Source: Eretmocerus hayati
Taxonomy: Eukaryota; Arthropoda; Insecta; Hymenoptera; Aphelinidae
DNA: 64,000 nt
Reading direction: 5' to 3'
NCBI GenBank assembly: GCA_029851415.1
Contig: CM056742.1
Coordinates: 94,168,748 to 94,232,747 of the forward strand
A program made the translations under genes and the position numbers. The first letter of the stretch is position 1, and the number at the start of each line of letters is the position of its first letter. Positions 47,655 through 58,482 of the stretch are shown piece by piece. The notes beneath the pieces are model-generated. The model searched no databases and was not told the origin of the DNA. It saw only the letters and a program-made list of their open reading frames with translations.

Positions 47655-48899
47655 AACAATCCAAAATTCTGTATGTCAAACTAGCTTCCCAATGCTAGAA
47701 ACCCTGACCAGAAAATTAGAAAAAGATGCCAAAATTCTACACAGAATTAGGCACAACCGAATCCGAAATTGAGAAATTATTCAAATTTGCATGAAAAATT
47801 TGACGGAAGCACCAATCCACAAATTTCTCCCCACTATTTACATATGTACAACTAGCCCAATGTTCAATAGCATGAGAACGATATTTTGAGGTGAAAAATT
47901 CAAATACCTATCTGAGGTAATCTCAAAACCCAGAACCTAACCTCAATCGTACCCAAGCAAAAGAATTCATACATCCATGAGTGTAACAAAGGAAAACTCA
48001 CTTAAACTGCGAGTTCAAACCTTGTAGATCAACGTCGTGGCCGTGCGAGAGATGGAGACGTGGTGTACTGGAACGCTGCGATGCAAAGCGGCGAAAAGGC
48101 TGTAGACGGTGGCACGATGCGGCAGCTGTGGCGATGTTGAACTGCCGTTGCTCTGCTGCACACCGTTGCTCCGCTGCGCACAGCTGATGAGCAGCTGTGG
48201 ATGACTCTGGCCAGCTGTGTTGCCAGATGTCGAGCACTAACGCCGAGCAGCACGCACAGCAATGTTGGTCACACACACGGACGACTCACTACAAATAAAC
48301 CAATAATTTCAGTGCATGCCCAAATCGACATCAGCACATCCATGAAATTTTCTAACTATCTTCATTGCACCAAAGGATGATACAAAAATGAGTACAAATT
48401 TAATGCTACTCGCACCAAAGTGTGCAAAATGAACTCGAACCTTGAGCAAAAATGCTCTGGATTCTAATAAAAATCTTGAAATTTAGCAGAAACCAAAAAC
48501 AGCTGAATGAATGAAAAATAATCAAAAAACAGCTTAGCCCAATAATCCCTCGATGATTCCCTCGTTGCCCAAGAGCCCTCCTGAGCCCCCAGGTCGTTCT
48601 CGTCGTCTCCGAAGGGGTGCGACGACTCAACCTCGTGGTCGATTTTGAGGTTAGCCTGCGCTCCGGACTTGGTGTTAGGCTGCCCTGTTTTGCGCCCCGC
48701 TGCCAGCAGACCAATGCTCTAGAGCGAGCAATCGAGGAGGCATCCCCGTCCCCTGGCAGAATTGCAGCTTAGCACCTGCTGCTGCTGACCTCGCAGAAGA
48801 CGCCGCTGGAACCCCTTGGAGACTCTCGTCCTAACACCATCACCTCGTGGTCATGCGAATCCGCTCGCATCCACTTTAATTCCACTCACTGATCCCGAT
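47655..48899 (-). other. 5' leader of Bel/Pao element
   Basis: About 1.25 kb between the primer site and the polyprotein start. Short frames (92, 77 and 102 residues) lie on the same strand near 48000-48280 and 48406-48714 but show no domain. Packaging and translation signals would be expected here. Confidence 0.6.
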
Positions 48900-48917
48900 C
48901 CGGCACACGAAGGACCA
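48900..48917 (-). other. Primer binding site of Bel/Pao element
   Basis: On the coding strand TGGTCCTTCGTGTGCCGG starts three bases after the 5' LTR. TGG fits a tRNA 3' end. The tRNA was not assigned. Confidence 0.7.
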
Positions 48918-48920
48918 AAA

Positions 48921-49173
48921 TGTTTATCGCGGAAAGTGGTGGTTTAAATAATTTTCACTCAAACACATTTTGTAAGTGAAAAACAACAAACTGATTTATT
49001 GCCTATAGCTACAAGCTAAATGGCGAGGTGGTGCGGACGAGCGATGGACGAGAACTGGCGAGAGACGCGGAAGGCGACAAGCGCGACGTCGAGAAGCTTG
49101 AGTGCGAGCGGAAAATGGCGGTAGCGCGCCAAAAATTCAAATAGTATAAGATAGATAGATATGAAACTGAACA
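48921..49173 (-). repeat. 5' LTR of Bel/Pao element
   Basis: 253 bp, 251 identical to 41389-41641. It should carry the element promoter. Confidence 0.95.
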
Positions 49174-49706
49174 TGATTTAAATTAGCTTGCATTAGCCGA
49201 GTCATGTAATAATATGATTTGAAATTCCCTTGAGCGATAAGATCTCGATCGTTCATATCGATCGAGACAAAAATTGATTCTAATTGTCACCGGTTGTCGG
49301 CGAATAAACAACCGAGATGAAAACCTTTCTCGCGAGTGGCTGCAAAAGCCCTCGTGTAACATATAAGCCCGATCAAAATCATGACCATCAAGCTACTTCG
49401 GCTAGGTGACGTCGGGGGCCAACCTCTACTCGGATCTCTTCAGCCCCCCTGAAGAGTCTGATCCGGAGAGGAAAGACGAAACGCACCAACATCTAGCGTA
49501 GAATCAAAAAATTTCTCGTTTCTCATCTCATTTTTCATGTATTTGAAATTCCATCAAAATCCTTCGAGTTGCGACACTCGAATTGCGAGGTGCCTTGAAG
49601 GTACATAGATCGAATTGGAGTAATCCAATATCGATCTATGTCACTTAATCAACAAATCCGTTGATCAAGATTAGCTTGCATTAGCCGAGTCATGTAATAA
49701 TATGAT
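49174..49706 (-). repeat. Right arm of the foldback-like element
   Basis: Reverse complement of one 488-bp unit plus a partial unit. It resumes exactly the word interrupted at 41388 and ends at catgtaataatatgat before the duplicated flank. Confidence 0.8.
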
Positions 49707-52700
49707 TCGAATTCAATCTGCTGAGCAGGATTGAAACGGCCTGAAGATGAGTTTTGCTATAGGTCTGGATACTGCCAGGCAGCATTGAGTCGAATCCGTC
49801 AATCGATTTCAATGATGACCCACTCACTCATTGCGTGATTGACCAATTGAGATGGATACTACTGAATCGGATTGGAATCGCGGGTACATGGTTATTCTAT
49901 CCTTCTCAATACTCACAATCAGTTTTCAACTCCTCTAGATTTAATGTAATTCAATCGAATTCAATACTGCTGAATAGGATTGATAAGGCCTGAGGATGAG
50001 TCCTTCTATTGGTCTGAATTCTGCCAGGCAGCATCGAATCAACGGTGTGAATCGATTTCATTGATAACCCAATCACTCTTTGCGTGATTGACAATCGAGA
50101 TGAATACTACAGAATAGAATTGGAATCGCGGGCGCATGGTTATTCTATCCCTTTCAATACTCACAATCAGTATTGAACTCCTCTAGATTTCATGTATCTC
50201 AATCGAAATCAGTACTGCTGAGCAGGATTGGAACGGCCTGAAGATGAGTTTTGCTATAGGTCTGAATACCGCCAGGCAGCATTGAGTCGACTCCGTCAAT
50301 CGATTTCAATGATCACCCAATCACTCATAGCGTGATTGACCAATTGAGATGGATACTACTGAATTGGATCGAAATCGCGGGTACATGGTTATTCTATTCT
50401 TCTCGATACTCACAATCAGTATTTCACTACTCTAGATTTAATGTAACTCAATCGAATTCAATACTGCTGAATGGGATTGATAAGGCCTGAAGATGAGTTC
50501 TGCCATCGGTCTGAATTCTGCCAGGCAGCATTGAATTGACGGTGTGAATCGATTCCAATGATAACCCAATCACTCATTGCGTCATTCACCAATCGAGCTG
50601 AATACTATAGGATAGAATTCGAATCGTGGAAGCACGGTCTCTATCCTCCTCAATACTTACAATCAGTATTGAACTCCTCAAGTTCTCATATTTATGAATC
50701 GGATTCAATACTGCTGAGCAAGACTGGTATGGACTGAGGATAAGTTTCGCTATCGGTCTGAATCCTGCCAGGCAGCATCGAGTCGACTGCGTCAATCGAT
50801 TTCAATAATGACCCAATCACTCATTTCGTGATTGTCCAATCGAGATGGATACTACAGAATTGAATTTGAATCGCGGGTACATGGTTATTCTATCCCTCTC
50901 AATACTCACAATCAGTATTGAACTCCTCTAGATTTCATGTATCTCAATCGAATTCAATACTGCTGGGCAGAATTGGAATGGCCTGAAGATGAGTTTTGAT
51001 ATTGGTCAGGTAAATGGGTTATAAGGTCTGCAATGCTGATAATCAGTATTGAAATCGATTGGGGCGGATTGAGATCTCGATGTTTCCAATACTGGAAGAC
51101 GGTATTGGAATCGTTCGGGGCAGATAGGATTTCAAGTTCTCGAAACTAACAATCATCATTCAGGTATATTGACTTAAGGTTCATTCGATTATGTCGCTCA
51201 CAGCGCTCACAGTGCTCGGAGCACTCTCAACGCTTTCTAAACGAATGCTCGTTCGGATTAAAAGTGTTGAAAGCGCTTTTGTCTCCTCTCAATCGCAATC
51301 CGCTCCTTCCAAACGGCCAGGGATACTAAGGTTGGAATAGCCGAACCACCTGAACCGGGGCGACGCTGGGTAGAAGGAACGGAATTATAGTGAAAGTGGA
51401 CGAAAGCGCTTTCAACACTTCCAATCCGAACGAGCATTCGATTAGAAAGTGTTGAGAGTGCTCTGAGCACTGTGAGCGCTGTGAGCGACATAATCGAATA
51501 AACCTTTAGATAGAATGTACGGTCTCCAATGTTAGGGGTCAGTATTTGGATCTCATGAGGCAGATAGGACTCCCCATTCCCAATCCGATAAACAGCATTC
51601 GAATTGATTCGGGCGAATGAGTTATAAGGTCTGCAATGCTGAGAATCAGTATTGCGATCGATTGAAGCGGATTGAGATCTCGGCTTTTTCAATACTGGGA
51701 AACAGTATTGGAATCGACTGAGGCAGATAGGATTCCAAGTCTTCACTACTGATGTTCAGCATTCAGATCGATTCAGGTAAATATGATACAAGGTCTGCAA
51801 TGCTGAAAAGCAGTATTGAGATCGATTGAAGCGTATTGAGAATCCGATGTTCCCAATACTGGAGAACAGTACTAGAACCGATCGGGGCAGATAGGATTTC
51901 AAGTCCTGAATACTGATATTCAGCATTCAATTCGATTCAGGTAGATATGATACGAGGTCTGCAATGCTGAAAGTCGGTATTGAGATCGATTGAAGCTGAT
52001 TGAGATCTCGATGATTCCATTCCTGAAAAACAGTACTGGAATTGATTGGGGCAGATAGGAATCCAAGTCCTCAATCCTGATATTCAGCATTCAACCCGTC
52101 CCAGGCAAATATGATATAAGGTCTTCAATGCTGAAAAGCAGTATCGAGATCAATCGAAGTGGAGTGAGATAGCGATCTACCCAATATTGAGAGACAGTAC
52201 TGAAATCGATTCAGGTTATTAGGATATGGAGGCTACGATACTCACAGTCAGTATTGAGATCGATTGAAGTGGGTTGAGATCTCGATGTTCCCAATACTGG
52301 AAAAGAGTACTGAAATCGATTGGGGCGGATAAGGTCTCAATTCCTGAATACTGATATCCAGCATTCACTTTGATTCAGGTAAATAGGATATAAGATCTGC
52401 AATGCTGATATTCAGTATTGAGATCGATTGGAGCAGACTGAGTCTCGATGTTTCCAATACTGAGGAACAGTACTGGAATCGATAGGGGCAGATAGGATTC
52501 CGAGTCCTCGATACTGATATCCAGCATTCAATCCGATTCAGGTAAATGGGATATAAGGTTTCCGATGCTGAAAATCAGTATTGAGGAGTATTGAAGCTGA
52601 TTAAGATCTCGATGTAACCAATACTGAAAAACAGCACTGGAATCGATTGGGGCAAATAGGAATCCAATTCTCCAATACTGATTTTCAGCATTCAAATCGA

Positions 52701-53040
52701 TTCAAGTAGATAGGATATAAGGTTTCTAATGCTTACTTTTAGTATTGAGATCGATTGAAGTGGATTGAGATAGCGATCTACCCAATACTGAGAGACAGTA
52801 CTGAAATTGATTCAGGTCATTGGGATATAAGGGCTCCAATACTCACAGTCAGTATTGAGATCGATTAAAGTGGGTTGAGATCTCGATGTTCCTAATACCA
52901 GGAAACAGTACTGACATCGACTGGGGCAGATAGGATATCAAGGCCTCAATACTGATATTCAGCATTTGAATCGATTGAGGACGATGAATGAACTCGTCAA
53001 TGCTCATAGTCAGTATTGGGACCGATTGACGTTGTGTGAG
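49707..53040. repeat. Compound satellite locus 2, second part: 249-bp then 164-bp units
   Basis: The 249-bp units continue to about 50990. From about 51010 the 164-bp type takes over (aggtctgcaatgctga at about 51026, 51628, 51794 and 51957, and so on). It ends with gtcagtattgggaccgattg near 53010, just as locus 1 ends near 21485. A 331-bp MITE interrupts at 51176. Confidence 0.85.
51176..51506. mobile_element. About 331-bp MITE with long TIRs in the satellite
   Basis: aaggttcattcgattatgtc at the left is mirrored by gacataatcgaataaacctt at the right. The arms of about 105 bp include gctcacagcgctcacagtgctc-like words and cgttcggatt. The flanks show a TA or TTA on each side. The overlapping 162-residue minus frame (51258-51746) crosses the MITE and satellite and is not a gene. 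Confidence 0.75.
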
Positions 53041-53198
53041 TTATTGAAATTCCCGTTCCTGAAAGTTAGTATTGGAATCGATTGAGGCCGATAGAATTCG
53101 AGTGGCTGACGCTAGGCGGCGTTTCGATGACCATCCCAGTTTGCATCCAAATATCATGGGATTGCTTTCTCTCAAGCGACGGACCATCTCTCCTGTTC

Positions 53199-53256
53199 CT
53201 ATATAAGACTCGCGTCCTGTCCTGGCGTCGTTCTACACGACGCCAGGACAGGACGC
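53199..53256 (+). promoter_or_regulatory. TATA-like box followed by a perfect 20-bp stem hairpin
   Basis: tatataag near 53200 is followed at 53212-53256 by gcgtcctgtcctggcgtcgt, a 5-base loop (tctac) and the exact inverse. The overlapping frames on both strands (98 and 99 residues) mirror each other because of the stem. It could be a promoter with a structured 5' leader, or a small inverted insertion. Confidence 0.4.
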
Positions 53257-53399
53257 AACAAGCCTCGCATCGGGGAAACGAAGACTCAAAGAAGACGCTC
53301 AGAGATGCTCTCATTACATGGCGAGCAAAACGAAAAAAAAGTGAGCAAAAAGCTGAGCAAGGCAAGCGAAGAGTTTGAGCGAGACAAGCAAAGCGCTCG

Positions 53400-54289
53400 C
53401 AGAGCGATGATTAATTAGATTAAAGCTCAACAAGCTCAGACAACTATCCAATACCCGCCTTCAAGTATTTTATGGCTCTTGTTGACCTACAGTAGTCGTA
53501 GCTCATGCTGCCTTGACGCTCTTCAGAACGACTAATAGTTGCGAGATCGTACATGTATTTCGCAAAATGCAAACGAAATAATCAGAAATGATGATTTGAG
53601 ATACTTCATATCAACACCTCATAGACCGTAACTGTATCAGTTGAAATTTACAGATCTATTATTAATTCCAATGGATTGTTTCGTGGGTAATTCTGGTTCA
53701 GAAACGTAACCCTGTTAAGTTTACGAGTAGCTCTAGAATCCCTGTTGGAATTCATATGCCCAAATAATGTACTTTATGCTATGCTGTGCGCGAATTTGTG
53801 CGTAAATGGCCATTCAGATGCTTGTGTGCCGTGTGCAAATGGCGATGCGTGTGATAGACTAATGGCGAATAGCATTGATATTGCCGCGCAAATATGCAAA
53901 AAAGCGTGCATTTTTTTTGCGCGCACGGTGCAAATGAAACTCAGTGTGCAAAGTTCTTTTGTGCGCGGGAAAATAAAATCTCTTTACACTGAAGATTGAA
54001 CTTAGAATCGTGCACTCTGAGATGAGAAATTTTGGTACAAAATATATGACATTTTTCAGAGACAGATTTCTAATCTGAAACTTACGATGAAGCAAAATTT
54101 CGTTTCTAAATTGTCTTCCAAACATTTGGTTTTACACACGTTCACTGCGATAGGCCCCACTGGTGGGGTCCACTTTTTCTTGAGTTTCAGCCCAGGCCGA
54201 ACAGCGGATACATATCCAATGGCTTATGTCGCAATTCTTTCTTGTTGTACATATTGGAATGGAGGTATGCACACGGCAGCTTCGGTATC
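53400..54289. other. Stretch without a recognisable gene
   Basis: Contains a small hairpin, ggccccactggtggggtcc, near 54154 and a stretch with repeated gtgcgc words at 53785-53970. No credible coding frame. Confidence 0.35.
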
Positions 54290-55225
54290 CAAAGTGAGTG
54301 GGTGGAAATCGACACACAAGTATTTTTTTTGTTGTGCCTCACTCGACTATATTGCGCTGTCTATATCTGCTATTCTGCGATTCTGAAGATGTGTTTGGGA
54401 AAATATGCACTTGACTGAACGTACAGAGATCAAAATGATTGATTACTTCGCCTGTGACGTACAAAGTCATATCCATAATATGTGAATATGATGGCTTTTT
54501 CAATCACAGTGGGTGGAAATAGACACAAGAGTATTTTTTTGTTGTGCCTCACTCGACTATATTGCGCTGTCTTTATCCGCTATTTTTTGATTCTGAAGGT
54601 GTGTTTGGGAAGATATGCAGTTGACTAAACGTACAGAAATCTGGATGATTGATTAGTTTGCCTGTGACGTAAAAAATCATATCCATAATATGTGAATATG
54701 ATGGCTTTCTCAATCAGAGTAGGTGGAAATAGACGCAGCACGAGAGTATATTTTTGTTGGGCCTCACTCGAGTATATATCCCGCTGTCTATATCTGCTAT
54801 CCTGCAATTCTGAAGATGTGTTTGGGGAGATATGCAGTTGACTGAACGTACAGAAATCTGGATGGTTGATTAGTTTGCCTGGTGACGTAAAAAATCATAT
54901 CCATAATATGTGAATATGATGGCTTTCTCAATGAGAGTGGGTGGAAATAGACACAAGAGTATTCTTTTGTTGTGCCTCACTCGAGTATATTGCGCTGTCT
55001 TTATCTGCTACTTTTTGATTCTGAAGATGTGTTTGGGAAGATATGCAATTATCTGAACGTACAGAGATCAAAATGACTGATTAGTTTGCGTGTGACGTAA
55101 AATTTTATATCCATAATATCTGAATGTGGTGGTTTTGTCAATTAGAGTGGGTGGAAATAATAGACACAAGAGCATTTTTTTGTCGTGCCTCACTCGAGTA
55201 TATTTCGCTGTCTATATCTGCTGTC
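54290..55225. repeat. About 210-220-bp tandem repeat, five units
   Basis: The marker gtgggtggaaat or a variant occurs at about 54297, 54509, 54717, 54937 and 55146. Each unit also has gcctcactcga, gcgctgtct and ccataatatgtgaatatgatgg. Confidence 0.82.
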
Positions 55226-55503
55226 TCAATCTTGGGGAATAACATTATTTAGACAATTCTGAACAACTTTCTCGCTCTGAGTTTCGCTGTGTTTCAAAAC
55301 TGAAACAGTTTCTCGCATACTGAAAATTATGCTAACGTTTAGGAAGCCTATGAAAATTTCGACAAATGCTATGAATTTTCTCATTTCCCTGGATTTGTTT
55401 TGCATCACAAATATTTCACTACATGGGAGTAATGTTCTTCAACTACGTGTATTCAAAATTACAGATCATTTCATCGAGTATAAAACAGTGACGACGTGAT
55501 ATG
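55225..55503. repeat. Dispersed repeat shared with 2340-2640
   Basis: Words such as tctcgcat, gaaaattatgct and caactacgtgt occur in the same order as near 2430-2570 in the right arm of the palindromic element at 1843-2704. It is a diverged partial copy of that element. Confidence 0.6.
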
Positions 55504-56164
55504 TACACTGAGAGAAATTATCTAATAAAATTTGTTACCCGGGGAACAATTTTTATTAATAGCGTCAATACCAGAGCACCAGCAGGAATCGCAATAGATT
55601 TTGTTCCTGAATTAACAGTTTTCACTCACTCGTCAACAACTTTTATTGATCCCGTTCAAGAACATCTAGAACTGGCTCGTTTGTAAAATTTATTGATTTC
55701 TCAATAAAATTCATTGATTCGCATGTAAAATTTGTGCCGAGTTGTAAAGGAGGAATCGTCAAATTCCCGCGATTCCTGTATCTGCCACGAGGTGGCTCAC
55801 ATCGTCTTTGGCATCGACGTTACCACCAATATTTATTCATTACGGTCAACAAACTTGACGAACAATAGTCAATGCAATGTCATCGATACCAGATTTCCAT
55901 GAATAACTGGGAAAGTATTTTATTCTCCGCATATCGTGTCTATCGACTAGCAATCAGTTCGTTTATGGGTGGATTGGGCTGACTCGCAAGCGGTCAAATT
56001 TGACATGGTTTGTATATATACGAGTTCCAAAGTTTCCACACGAACATAAATTGTTTGCGTGAACCCGTGTATGCGATATCGGTAACACGTAAGATAATGT
56101 ATAGTGATGTATGAACTTATAACATAAACAATATGTAAGATGATAAGTCTAATCCCGGCTGAAA

Positions 56165-56305
56165 ATGATCGCGCGGCTGCCGCGCGACTGCCGCGCGTAT
56201 ATTGGGCGACTACCGCGCGACAGCCACGCGGCTGCCACCCGGCTGTGGCGCGGTCGAATCATCGTGCGATTACCGCGCGGTAGTCGCGCGGCAGTACTAG
56301 AATTT
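56165..56305. repeat. Outer left cluster of 11-bp repeat
   Basis: Units such as gccgcgcgact and accgcgcgaca follow each other at 11-bp steps, with variants gccacgcggct and gccacccggct. Confidence 0.75.
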
Positions 56306-56595
56306 CGGGGAAAGGAAACCAACCCATAATTAGAGTATACTGAGGCCAATACTGGATGGAGGGTCGAAGGGGAAAGATTGAGACGCCGAAGGGATGCTTT
56401 CAAGAACTTTCTGGGCCTGTAAAAGCTCTAGACATCGTTCGTTCGCTCCGCGTACTCCGTGTACATACCGCATGCGATATTGCGCAGAAAATCTCCCGTG
56501 AGCCCCAGGGATGATAAGCGTGATGTATTATGATAACCACAAACCATTAGCAACCCCAAAATTGGGGAGGGAAGTGAGAGGATAAGGTTGCACAT

Positions 56596-56682
56596 GTCGC
56601 GTTTGTCGCCCGATAGTCGCGCGGCAGTCGCCCGATAGCCGCCCGTTAGTCGCGCGGCAGCCGCTCGACAGCCGAGCGATTA
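56596..56682. repeat. Inner left cluster of 11-bp repeat
   Basis: Seven or more consecutive 11-bp units: tcgcccgatag, tcgcgcggcag, tcgcccgatag, ccgcccgttag, tcgcgcggcag, ccgctcgacag, ccgagcgatta. Confidence 0.85.
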
Positions 56683-56811
56683 ATGGCAAATCAATAATGG
56701 CTCTTTCTTGACTTTATTTTCGGTAACAAACCAAAAAGAGGCAGTTGGCGGACAAAAAATTATGGCAAATCGACAAAAAAAGAAAAAAAAATTATTTCAT
56801 TCGATACTTTT

Positions 56812-56884
56812 GGGAATCGGTGGGATTTGAACCAGCGAACTTCTGATCTGTAGCTCATGATTTAACGCTCTTGGCCAGAGAGAC
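56812..56884 (-). ncRNA. tRNA-like Pol III unit, left arm
   Basis: On the minus strand TGGCCAAGAGCG (56866-56877) resembles the internal A box and GGTTCAAATCC (56823-56833) matches the B box. Box spacing is about 32 bp, normal for a tRNA. A T-rich run on that strand (A-run at 56773-56791) could terminate Pol III. The acceptor stem does not close, so this is a tRNA-derived unit or pseudogene and not a working tRNA. Confidence 0.6.
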
Positions 56885-57090
56885 GTATAACGCGTAGTGG
56901 TGTAAAAAGCGTACATGAATTGTGGGTCACTGTAATTGGGATATAGTGTTATTCCCCTCGGTCAGCTATTTTACTTGATATACTAATGGTGATGTATTCT
57001 TACAGAAAGTGGCCGATTACAAAAACCGTTACATCTCTAGTGAAGCGACCCACACTTCAAGTAGGCCTTTTCCACCACCACGCGTAACAC

Positions 57091-57163
57091 GTCTCTCTGG
57101 CCAAGAGCGTCAAATCATGAGCTACAGATAAGAAGTTCGCTGGTTCGAATCCCACCGATTCCC
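57091..57163 (+). ncRNA. tRNA-like Pol III unit, right arm
   Basis: A box TGGCCAAGAGCG at 57098-57109 and a consensus B box GGTTCGAATCC at 57142-57152 are followed by a T9 run at 57184-57192. It mirrors the left-arm unit with a few differences (caaatc versus taaatc, aagaag versus cagaag) and is transcribed in the opposite, outward direction. The 3' end gattccc lacks a matching 5' strand, so no cloverleaf closes. Confidence 0.6.
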
Positions 57164-57292
57164 AAAAGTATCGAATGAGATAATTTTTTTTTCTTTTTTT
57201 GTCGATTTGCCATAATTTTTTGTCCGCCAACTGCCTCTTTTTGGTTTGTTACCGAAAATAAAGTCAAGAAAGAGCCATTATTGATTTGCCAT

Positions 57293-57380
57293 TAATCGCT
57301 CGGCTGTCGAGCGGCTGCCACGCGACTAACGGGCGGCTATCGGGCGACAGCCGCGCGACTCTCGGGCGACAAACGCGAGA
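57293..57380. repeat. Inner right cluster of 11-bp repeat
   Basis: Mirror of 56596-56682, for example ctgtcgagcgg, ctgccacgcga and ctaacgggcgg in 11-bp steps. Confidence 0.8.
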
Positions 57381-57664
57381 TGTGCAACCTTATTCTCTCA
57401 CTTTCCTCCCCAATTTTGGGGTTGCTAATGGTTTGTGGTTATCATAATACACCACGCTCATCATCCCCGGGGCTCACGGGAGATTTTCTGCGCAATATCG
57501 CATGCGGTATGTACACGGAGCACGCGGAGCGAACGAACGATGTCTAGAGCTTTTACAGGCCCAGAAAGTTCTTGAAAGCATCCCTTCGGCGTCTCAATCT
57601 TTCCCCTTCGACCCTTCATCCAGTATTGGCCTCAGTATACTATAATTATGGGCTGGTTTCCTTT

Positions 57665-57790
57665 CCCCGACTGCCGCGCGACTACCGCGCAGTAATCGCG
57701 CGATGATTCGACCGCGCCACAGCCGGGCGGCAGCCGCGCGGCTGTCGCGCGGTAGTCACCCGATATACGCGCGGCAGTCGCGCGATCATT
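57665..57790. repeat. Outer right cluster of 11-bp repeat
   Basis: Mirror of 56165-56305, with gactgccgcgcg, ctgtcgcgcgg and cggcagtcgcgcg words. Confidence 0.75.
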
Positions 57791-58145
57791 TCCAGCCGGT
57801 ATTCTATAAGTGCGGGAATATATAAGTAATGTATGTGATTGAGCGTGCTTCGTACTCTAAAACTGCATATAACCCAATAACCATCGGCTGACTACTACTT
57901 TATGCATCAACGTATAATATAGCAACGTATCAATTTGAAATTTAGTTGGGCGCCAGTCTCAAAATTTGTGCCATCGTCAACAAAATTTGTAAACTTGTTG
58001 ATAAGATTTACTTCCGCATTAATAAATTCCGTTACCGTTTCAACAAAAACTGTTGAGGATCCTGCTGGTGCCACGTTATAGGTAGACGTATTTATAAGGA
58101 ATTGCTCCTCAGTTAATAAAAACTATTAGTAAATTTCTCTCAGTG

Positions 58146-58448
58146 TACTGACAGTGGGCCCGCAGCGCGCGTTTCGGAATCCACGCGCCCGTATCATTTT
58201 TCCGAGTTCGGGATGCCAGGCATCAAAATGAACATCTAATATGAACGCGCGATCCTGTGTGAAGTTTTTCGCTCCAAATTATTCACTATTCCTCTCACAC
58301 TAGAAAATAATCATTCCATGTTTTTCGATGGAATGAACCATTTACCATGTCATACACCTCCCCTCATTAGAATGTGAGTTTGTCATGAACATTCATCAAA
58401 ATACAATCATCTATAACATACATGGGTATACATACGTTCCTCAAACTG

Positions 58449-58482
<34 letters not shown>

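Larger units (their letters stand above)
41389..49173 (-). mobile_element. Bel/Pao LTR retrotransposon, nearly intact
   Basis: A 7785-bp element on the minus strand with 253-bp LTRs (2 differences), a primer site, one uninterrupted 1788-codon Gag-Pol frame and a purine-rich tract before the 3' LTR. It lies in the short arm of the foldback-like element. No 4-6 bp duplication is evident: the left flank ends ccgtt and the right begins tgatt, which nearly rejoin the unit. High LTR identity indicates recent insertion. No env-like frame was seen. Confidence 0.93.
39217..49706. mobile_element. Foldback-like element with arms of 488-bp tandem units
   Basis: The left arm (39217-41322) holds four and a bit direct units of 488 bp: gtctcgatcg-type starts at 39233, 39721, 40209, 40697 and 41184. 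The right arm (41333-41388 and 49174-49706) is the reverse complement and only about 1.2 units long. The arms meet near 41323-41332 at the hairpin attactccaattcgatct / agatcgaattggagtaat. Both flanks carry tcgaattcaatct (39204-39216 and 49707-49719), a 13-bp duplication of the satellite. Without the Bel/Pao insertion the element is about 2.7 kb. It encodes no protein. Asymmetric, internally tandem arms match the definition of foldback elements. The two outer ends stop at different phases of the unit. Confidence 0.75.
56155..57800. mobile_element. 1.65-kb palindrome with 11-bp GC repeats and two tRNA-like units
   Basis: Arms of about 780 bp run from ccggctgaaaatgatcgcgcg (56156) to the inverse cgcgcgatcatttccagccgg ending near 57800, with a loop of about 85 bp centred near 56985. 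Each arm has an outer and an inner cluster of an 11-bp GC-rich repeat and one tRNA-like unit pointing outward. No protein frame fits a transposase; the frame at 56149-56403 is the repeat cluster. A clear duplication was not found. Confidence 0.75.
55506..58145. mobile_element. TA-flanked TIR element (CACTGAGAGAAA ends)
   Basis: Left end cactgagagaaatta and right end aatttctctcagtg are inverted, with diverged similarity for roughly 110 bp, including the shared gcaccagcagga near 55575 and its inverse tcctgctggtgc near 58058. TA lies at 55504-55505 and 58146-58147. The outer element is interrupted by the palindrome at 56155-57800. No transposase frame is visible. Confidence 0.65.

Noticed and set aside
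47998..48714. Extra genes in the Bel/Pao leader
   Set aside because: Frames of 77-102 residues without domains or conserved start context; more likely chance frames in the 5' leader.
51258..51746. 162-residue minus-strand frame
   Set aside because: It spans a MITE and satellite units and its composition follows them.
56812..57163. Two functional tRNA genes
   Set aside because: A and B boxes are present, but the acceptor stem does not close and no clean anticodon arm is formed, so tRNA-derived units are the safer call.
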